DNA from: Saccoglossus kowalevskii
Taxonomy: Eukaryota > Hemichordata > Enteropneusta > Harrimaniidae
Assembly: GCF_000003605.2 (NCBI RefSeq)
Contig: NW_003119429.1
Coordinates: forward strand, 19,840-31,864
Direction of reading: 5' to 3'
Length of the DNA: 12,025 nt
The notes below the pieces were generated by a model. That model was not told the DNA's origin, searched no databases, and worked only from the letters and a program-made list of their open reading frames with translations. Shown here one piece after another: positions 6,006 to 12,025 of the stretch. The translations under genes were made by a program, and so were the position numbers. Every line of letters starts with the position of its first letter. Position 1 is the first letter of the stretch.

Positions 6006-7822
6006 GTAGGTGTCAATTTTCGTGTTCATTCGTCGGGAGTACATCTCGATTTCAGTGCTAGGAGTTGGGCGGCACATTGCATCTTCTTGTTCAACCAGGT
6101 CGTCAGTCCTTGGCATTTGCTTGATAGGTAATGAACACATATAGCCGTGGCATCACTGTCACCGAACTCGGTGTTAACAGATTGTTTACATTCCTCACCA
6201 CAATTACCAAGTCACCTATCTTTAAAACGATTGTCGTATTTTGATAATTCCACCCTGACGTAAATAAACTCACTGCTGTCCGTGACTTCTTATAATATTC
6301 TGTATTACGGTCCCTCGCTGACTTAGTGTTTCGAGTTCTTTCGATTTTAAAATCCGATCGAGTGATGTTTGATATGCTACGGAGACAATCAATTGATTGA
6401 ACATCACAGTTCAATTTCGTGTCAGAAAAACTTCACTACGAACAGTTCGTATGTATAAATCGACACGACTTCCTTTTTTGTTGATCAATGACTGCTGAAT
6501 ATTACGCACTGTAAACAAAGTAGGGAATAGCCGTGCACCGCAGCACAGTAATCACTATGATTATGTTTATTGGCGTCTTTTGTTTTCCATTATCGATTGC
6601 TTTCTGTGAATGTATTGGCGTGTTTATGAATGGAAGTCAAGGACGTTGTCGCGATGTGTTTAATGATTTTGTTCGCCGCATTTACAATATTTTTGTGGTT
6701 ATATGCTTTTGTCATGAGACAGGAAACTGACGTGTGTTATTCTCATAAAACGATCTTCCAAATATAGCAGTGTAGTAAATAACACAATAAATAAAAAAAA
6801 CAACCTTATGCTATTTCCTCAACTTGCTGTATTTCCTGACTACCCAGACATGTAGAAGACGTATTTTTTAAGGAAATACTTTTACCTCATTTTGAATATT
6901 AAATTACATTATTTACCTCAGTCCCTTTTCTTCAGCTTTGTTCGTTCATTTCATTCATGAGGCATAACCCGTCCTAATTGTTTAGCATGTATGATGCACA
7001 GAGTCGCGCAAGACATGTGCTGCATACAGATGATGTATCTCCCAATAGAAATCTGACTTGAGGTCAAACCAAAAGCGTGCTCCAGTAATACAGAGAAAAA
7101 AATGCTGGCACAAAAAAACAAACATGATGTTTACAAATCTCTTCAGTTGGTTCACATTGACCATAATAATTATGAATATTATTATAACTTCCAGTTTCAG
7201 AACCCAGCCTGAATCTAAAAAGTCAACGTTAAAACAAAAATTATACTTAAATGTATACAAATTGTAATTTTCACTAGCATTTCAATTTCAATGTTTCAAT
7301 ATCTTGAGCGTCTATGCACTGTAGAGCTGCTGAACAGCAAGTTTTATTTCATTGTAACTGTGACGTGTTTAATTCAGGTCATCGCTGATATTGCTTTATC
7401 AGGAAATACAGTGAAATTTAAAACCAAGTGAATATTAATGTGTTTAATGTAACTAATATTTTAGCCAAAACAATTTTTACTTAAGTCAACCCCAGACCAA
7501 CTGGTGAGCGAGTGAGTGGAGTTCACAACCTATTCATGCATTGTTTTTTTTGAGGAGCATGATGATAAAAAAAAATCTGTGATTACTCACTCAAATTACT
7601 ATGAAGGCTTCATACATTGCCTTCCTGTACCTATTAGGTGATATCCCCTCTACTTAACACAAGGTTCTCATTTTATGCTATCTTTGTAAATGGAGAAAAA
7701 AAAGTGAGTGCCTCCTGGTTTCAGTCATATGACCCCATCGCAATACAAAAATGAGTTATCAGTATATTATCTAAGACTCAATTATTCAAATATTATTATT
7801 TTTTTTTTCATTTAATTATTAG
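6006..7822 (+). other. PACS intron 1 (1,817 bp, phase 2)
   Basis: The intron opens with GTAGGT and closes with a long T-rich tract and ATTATTAG at 7822. Its first 100 or so bases stay CpG-richer than the rest. It contains several short open frames on both strands (for example 6103-6414 minus and 6533-6730 plus), none resembling a protein. No mobile element with clear ends was found. The GTGAGTGAG-like motifs near 7505-7590 were too weak to call. Confidence 0.8.
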
Positions 7823-7910
7823 GTTATGCAGTCTGAGGCTGACAAGATTGATGGTTCTGAGAGCCTTGGAGAGTGATTTGAATTCAGTCGTCATCGCTGT
7901 TAAAATGCAG
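7823..7910 (+). CDS. PACS: PACS, coding exon 2 (furin-binding region)
   Basis: The exon supplies one base to finish the split Arg codon, then 29 codons. Joined to exon 1, the protein continues as R-LCSLRLTRLMVLRALESD and then ends in NSVVIAVKMQ, matching the conserved PRLCSLTL and SVVIAVKMQ blocks of vertebrate PACS1/2 in the same order. Exact frame continuity across the splice (AG + G = Arg) and the stop at MQ, just before the GSKR-type block of the family, are strong support. The acceptor is TTAATTATTAG at 7812-7822 and the donor is CAG|GTAAAA at 7911, phase 0. A second in-frame acceptor (TTATGCAG, ending at 7831) lies 9 bases inside; using it would delete R-L-C and insert nothing, so the outer site is chosen on homology. 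Confidence 0.92.
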
Positions 7911-8026
7911 GTAAAATAATTAACAGATGTTAGCCTCATTCTCTTGCTGTCTACGCAGGGCTTTCAAGGATCATTGAATTCTGTAAATCCTTTACTTTTA
8001 TTTAAGAAGAAACAAGCCAATACACC

Positions 8027-8040
8027 ATTACCATGGTAAT
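8027..8040. promoter_or_regulatory. 14-bp palindrome resembling an RFX X-box
   Basis: ATTACCATGGTAAT is a perfect palindrome close to the RFX consensus RYYNYY(N)RRNRAC, differing at the last base. It lies 117 bases after exon 2. This could be an intronic enhancer site or chance. Confidence 0.25.
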
Positions 8041-10070
8041 ACTGACCACTGTACATGCTTCAGAAATATGCTTCATGATCTTTGTCAAATTAATAGCATG
8101 TTATTATTTAAAAAATAACAAAAAACGTTGATCTTTGCCCTTACATGTTTTTGTGATTATTTTTGCTGAAAATAACATTTTCCATATAACATAGTTAGTT
8201 TCCGTTGTACCCCCCCTAAGGTTGAATGTTGTAGTTTTTACCATCTGCTTCCTAACTGTTATTTAATTGCCATTGGAAGTTTAAACCTGTAAAAAGCTAT
8301 CCATGTCAGACTAGACCATTAAAATTACATTCTATCTTCAGCATGTCTAATTTATTCTCAGTCTATTGATGTACAAGAAAGATACATGTAAGATTGAAAA
8401 TTTATTGCTAGATTGAACATGATTTATTTCTTTAAACGTTCAGTTATTTTTTTTTTTTCTCCCTCTTGTCCTGATCTTATTCCTTGTTATCCAGCGTTTA
8501 ACCCTATCGTACATCTCACTTCATCGCTGTTAACAACCTGTATCTGATTTTGAATTCTGGGCATGTAAATTGCAAGTGTCTTAATGTGTAGATTTCACTG
8601 TCTGCGCCCATTACGTATGTGGTGTATGTGACAAAAAACAAGCGATGATCCCTGTTTTGGTGTCATCACTTATTTATTACCTATTATCCCACATTTCGTT
8701 TGTCGATACTATATTTAACAACATGTTGATGATAGTGGCCATGAAAAACCATAAATAATTTGACAAGAATGGTGATGGGTCTACATTTGCATTCAATATT
8801 TGTGGAAATTAACACAAAGCATTCATTGAGTTGAGTTTCGGTGAATGAATCAGTAAATATGTGTCAATTTATGCCACTTTTATTTGTCTCAAAGTGGATG
8901 ACTCATCCAGTTTGTCATCCGTACCCAGTCTGGGAGGATTATCTGACTCGTTTGTTTACAGGAAAACTAATTTTGATTTTGAATATATTATTTCTATTGT
9001 GCTTTATGTCGGTTAATGTTTGGGGCTGTTTAATTCCTGTGACAGTTGTGAGTTGTTAATGCAGCAGTTGAAATAGCAATGAGGTGCAATCCACTTTATG
9101 AAATGTACAATAAAAGAATACTATAATATTTTCATTAATAACACTAAGATGAGAGACTAATGGGGAAAAAAAAGTCACACTCTGCTGTTTCGTTAAATGA
9201 GTTCATGGTAACCTCTATTTGCATGTCATCCACTTCGTCTCTCGCTTCGAGTTTTTGATTTTTTTTTTTTACTCTATCAATTTAAAAATGGATAATTCAT
9301 CTTTCTATAAACTGAAAGCTATATTTGTTTTTTTTCAGTTTCTTGTTTAAATTTAGTAAATTTGTATTAAAATTTGATTTAAAATGGGGGATTTCTTATG
9401 GTCACTCCTAGACTCAATGTATAATCTCATAGAGCAAGTGGAAAAATTAAATTCCTCCAGATATTTCAGTGTGGCTGTGATATTATAGATGTCTTGAATT
9501 TGAGCTCAGGGTTGAAATAGTGTAGTTATCTGGTCACCTAGTTGGTTGTTACTGAACTCACAATTCCAATTTTTTACATACTACAATGTACCAGTAGTAC
9601 CCGGTAGTCCCATTTTAGATGCTGGTTCTGTGTTTTTCACAAATTTGTGATATTTACTAAACTCCAGTCCAATCATACCATATGATGTAAACCTAACAAA
9701 ATATTACATTGCAGGAATCTGAATTTTGGAAAAATGCTCACTAATAAATACAGCCTGAAATGTACCATTTAGTTAAAATAGATTTATATTAAAACATAAA
9801 CTCTAAAAATACATTTTTTCTAGAGTCTCTAAACTCTCCATTTTTTATGTTCATTTTATCGACGCATTACGTCTCACTGGCAGGTATTAATGAGTTTCTT
9901 TGTTCGGATTGATATGGTATTGCACGGTATTCCTACTGTGTTACATAATGATGCATGGTAATTATAGTGGATATCTACAGGGCAGCCTGTATGAATATGT
10001 ACTACCTGTACATATAGGTACTTCCCACTCACTGGGTGGGGCTGCATTGTAGGGATGAAGTACACACATA

Positions 10071-10278
10071 CTGTAGAATACTTTATTTTCGCTTGGAATT
10101 TATTTTCGCTATTTTCGCTGAAGGGATGATTCCGTGAAAACAAAACCCAGCGAATATACTTTTTTTCCTATATTTCAAATTAAACTCATCAAAAATCAGT
10201 GAAAATAAATTCCATACAAAACGCCCAAAAAGCCTTTTCAGCAAAAATTAATTCCAGTGAAAATCAAGTATTCCACAG
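10071..10278. mobile_element. Tc1/mariner-type MITE with TA target duplication
   Basis: The left arm 10071-10110 starts CTGTAGAATACTTTATTTTC, and the reverse complement of 10240-10278 starts CTGTGGAATACTTGATTTTC. They match at 34 of 40 positions with one gap. TA flanks both ends (10069-10070 and 10279-10280), the duplication expected for the IS630/Tc1/mariner group. A second inner inverted pair (TGGAATTTATTTTCGCT near 10094 and TCAGTGAAAATAAATTCCA near 10196) makes the ends internally repetitive. At 208 bp it is non-autonomous. Elements with the CTGTGGAATNC...ATTTTCGC theme are abundant in marine invertebrate genomes (from memory). Confidence 0.72.
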
Positions 10279-10619
10279 TACTTCAATTTGAAGGCACAAA
10301 TCTGTAAAACTCTATTAATTGGTGGTAGTAAAACATTTATTTTTTGAATGAGCGAATTAATAGGACAATTTAAAATTTTCTTCTCAGGTGAGCAAGTTGA
10401 TGGAATACAATTTTGTCAGTTAAATTGGAAATTGTTTTCACAAAATGTTCTTTCTTGTCATTAGACAGTTTAGAAGACAAGAATCATCACATGCAAGTAG
10501 AGGAGGCAGGCATGCACTAAGCCACACACAGTACTACACCATATTTGCTCTCTTAGAAGCTCAGTTAAACCAGAAATTGTGTTGTTGATCATAAAAATCT
10601 GGCTTAGATTTTGAGCAAA

Positions 10620-10790
10620 TTTTGCAACAAAAATCTGCTCAGAGAAAATTTTGAAAAAAAAAATTCTGAAGGGAAAGTTAGGAAAAAATAACTATAAAAA
10701 ATATTTTTTACAACAACAACAAAATTTACAGCTATATGAAAAAAAAAATAACTCAACTAAGTAAATGAAAAAAAAAATGCATAGCAGCCC
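10620..10790 (+). repeat. A-rich low-complexity tract
   Basis: Repeated A runs of 8-10 bases and a short (CAA)n at 10711-10721 dominate this stretch. It ends at a C-rich run, CCCTCCCCCC, near 10789-10798. No reverse-transcribed gene or SINE head was recognised next to it. Confidence 0.5.
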
Positions 10791-11217
10791 TCCCCCCTAG
10801 TGATGGTCAACCCTTTTAGTTTGACCTTTGACATACCTCTGTCATTTACATAAAAGCATTGGCTATTTAATAGTCAATGTGGTACATGCTATGATGTATA
10901 TATTATGCTATGGCATATGGATTCTTCATTGCCACTGTATATACAAGCTTGTTCCAAAATGTGTTTTTTACATAAAGCCACTGGATCTGTATTTTGATAC
11001 CAGTGACCATCTACCCTTGTCAAAATATAGAATCCTGTTAATTAATTTAAAACTAGTACAATGATATATTTAGTGGTACTGGCCATGTTTTAAGTAATTT
11101 GTTGTTATTTCAGTGGCAATAGCATGGGACAAGGTCGGATATTTGTTTTAATAGTCATAAAAAAGTAACAAAGTTTCATTATTAATTAAATAAAGATAAA
11201 TTTTGCCACGCTGCTAC

Positions 11218-11234
11218 ATATATATATATATATA
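11218..11234. repeat. (TA)n microsatellite
   Basis: An uninterrupted AT/TA dinucleotide run of about 17 bases is followed by AAATAAAATAAAA. It lies about 75 bases before the hairpin-headed element. Confidence 0.75.
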
Positions 11235-11308
11235 AATAAAATAAAATTGTCATTGCTTCAAAAAAATGTGATCAAATAAATAATCGTCCTTACTTACTAT
11301 ACTTTTTT

Positions 11309-11339
11309 AGCTCCGCTGTCGACTTTGTCGAGCGGAGCT
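11309..11339 (+). repeat. Bipartite GC-rich hairpin at the element head
   Basis: AGCTCCGC (11309-11316) pairs with GCGGAGCT (11332-11339), and inside it TCGAC pairs with GTCGA around a TTT loop, with a two-base TG bulge. This 13-bp GC-rich stem stands out in very AT-rich DNA and probably marks a terminus or subterminal signal of the mobile element. Confidence 0.8.
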
Positions 11340-11401
11340 TATCATATGAGTGATTGTCCGTCGTCATTGTCCGTCGTCGTCGTCCGTATCAATGTTTTAC
11401 T

Positions 11402-12025
11402 TTTTCAACTTCTCCTTGAAAACTACAAGCCTGAATGCTTTGATACTTGGTGTATATGTACCTTGGGTAGACCTCTCTCAGATTTGTTCATTTCATGATG
11501 ATATCTTCAATTCTCTAATTTATTTTTGTCATTTTTGGTAAAAAGTGATATTTTCAACTTCTTGTTAGAAATCGCAAGTCCAATTGCTTTGATATTACAT
11601 ATATAGGTACTACATGTGGACGTCTCTCAGATTTGTTCATTTTGTAATGATATCTTCAATTCTCTAATTTTGGTGAATATTTTTGTCATTTTTGGTAAAA
11701 ACTGATATTTTCGACTTCTTGTTAAAAACCGCAAGTGCAATTGCTTTGATATTACATATATAGGTACTACATGTGGACCTCTCTCAGATTTGTTCATTTC
11801 GTAATGATATCTTTAATTCTCTAATTTTGGTGAATATTTTTGTCATTTTTGGTAAAAACTGATATTTTCGACTTCTTGTTAAAAACCGCAAGTGCAATTG
11901 CTTTGATATTACATATATAGGTACTACATGTGGATCTCTCTCAGATTTGTTCATTTTGTAATGATATCTTTAATTCTCTAATTTTGGTGAATATTTTTGT
12001 CATTTTTGGTAAAAACTGATATTTT
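11402..12025 (+). repeat. 157-bp tandem array, four units, incomplete at right edge
   Basis: Units begin with TTTTC(A/G)ACTTCT at 11402, 11551, 11708 and 11865, and a fifth is just starting at 12022. The first unit is 149 bp because it lacks 8 bases (TTGGTGAA-type segment before ATTTTTGTC); the others are exactly 157 bp. Units 3 and 4 differ at about two positions, unit 2 differs from unit 3 at about seven, and unit 1 is the most diverged. Landmarks in every unit include CTCTCTCAGATTTGTTCATT, ATGATATCTT and TTTTGGTAAAAA. A 63-codon frame across unit 1 is not coding. Confidence 0.92.

Larger units (their letters stand above)
7911..12025 (+). other. PACS intron 2, running off the window (at least 4.1 kb)
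   Basis: The next PACS block, expected to begin GSKR and include a NEIVLP-like motif, was looked for after each plausible AG and not found, so exon 3 should lie beyond the window. A very strong polypyrimidine acceptor at about 8446-8496 is followed by stop codons in each usable frame and is treated as cryptic. Apart from the elements listed separately, the intron is AT-rich with many T and A runs (for example 8449-8458 and 9261-9270). Confidence 0.7.
11309..12025 (+). mobile_element. Helentron/pearl-like non-autonomous element (5' part, continues past the window)
   Basis: The element shows three parts in order: a GC-rich hairpin (11309-11339), a GTCCGTCGTC-rich segment (11353-11387), and a 149/157-bp tandem array (11402 to the window end). 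A terminal or subterminal hairpin next to a minisatellite-like core is the architecture described for bivalve 'pearl' elements and for Helentron-associated non-autonomous elements. No Rep/helicase coding is present in the visible part. The far end and target site are outside the window, so class and length stay open. Its location inside PACS intron 2 implies it is tolerated in transcription. Confidence 0.55.

Noticed and set aside
5904-6140. 78-codon minus-strand frame
   Set aside because: It is antisense to PACS exon 1 and its donor; the sense strand carries the conserved protein.
6103-6414. 103-codon minus-strand frame in PACS intron 1
   Set aside because: No domain recognised, no supporting splice or promoter signals, and its length is within chance for the whole window.
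6533-6730. 65-codon plus-strand frame with a signal-peptide-like start
   Set aside because: The hydrophobic start follows from T-rich DNA. It lies inside intron 1 with no homology seen.
7500-7595. GTGAGCGAGTGAGTG and ACTCACTC as possible inverted ends of an element
   Set aside because: The match is only about 8-10 bases of simple-repeat character and no target duplication is visible.
5476-8180. 16-base exact direct repeat GCTGAAAATAACATTT (5476-5491 and 8165-8180)
   Set aside because: The match does not extend into the flanks, and one such match is not far from chance in DNA this AT-rich.
8446-8580. Strong polypyrimidine acceptor (ATCCAG at 8496) as PACS exon 3
   Set aside because: The sequence after it does not encode the expected GSKR block and all useful frames meet stops within about 20 codons.
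10550-10625. Frame containing LRS...PEIVL that loosely echoes the PACS exon 3 motif
   Set aside because: There is no suitable acceptor giving GSKR before it, the spacing is wrong and it soon reaches a stop.
11350-11541. 63-codon plus-strand frame
   Set aside because: It spans the GTC-rich segment and the first unit of the tandem array, and the 157-bp period does not keep one reading frame.
1-12025. CRISPR array, bacterial operons, prophage or retroviral genes
   Set aside because: The window has introns, MITEs and CpG-promoter features of an animal genome; no spaced short repeats, cas genes or viral coding regions were seen.

Overview
This is eukaryotic, intron-containing, AT-rich animal DNA, most likely from a marine invertebrate. 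A lophotrochozoan such as a mollusc fits best, but that is an inference from the repeat types (a hairpin-headed, GTCCGTC-rich element with a minisatellite core at the right edge, and a 'CTGTGGAATAC...ATTTTCGC' miniature transposon), not from a gene tree. There is no bacterial-style gene packing. Almost all open frames in the window are short chance frames in AT-rich DNA.

Layout. (1) Bases 53-151 look like the last coding exon of an unidentified plus-strand gene, followed by a short 3' UTR with an AATAAA at 251-256. (2) About 280-5780 is intergenic. It holds two miniature inverted-repeat transposons with visible target duplications (2530-2702 and 3761-4088), a three-unit tandem repeat (about 4402-4735) with a diverged inverted relative near 670-730, a GC-richer repeat-like block (about 4731-4990), a long foldback (5008-5142), several hairpins, and one possible but unrecognised minus-strand exon (1408-1674). 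(3) A CpG-rich, TATA-less promoter leads into the 5' end of a PACS (phosphofurin acidic cluster sorting protein) gene: coding exon 1 at 5881-6005 and exon 2 at 7823-7910, separated by a phase-2 intron. (4) The rest of the window, from 7911, is PACS intron 2. It carries a TA-flanked miniature transposon (10071-10278), A-rich low-complexity DNA, and from 11309 to the window end a Helitron/Helentron-like ('pearl'-like) non-autonomous element with a 157-bp tandem core that runs off the edge.

The PACS gene is the one firm functional call. The two exons join in frame into 71 residues that match the start of the PACS N-terminal cargo-binding (furin-binding) region. The next conserved PACS block was not found, so intron 2 is at least 4.1 kb long in this window. 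The two genes lie on the same strand, tail to head, about 5.6 kb apart, and nothing seen links their functions. I did not find an undescribed multi-gene system. The more interesting material is the set of transposable elements with clear boundaries, and candidate regulatory sites upstream of PACS.
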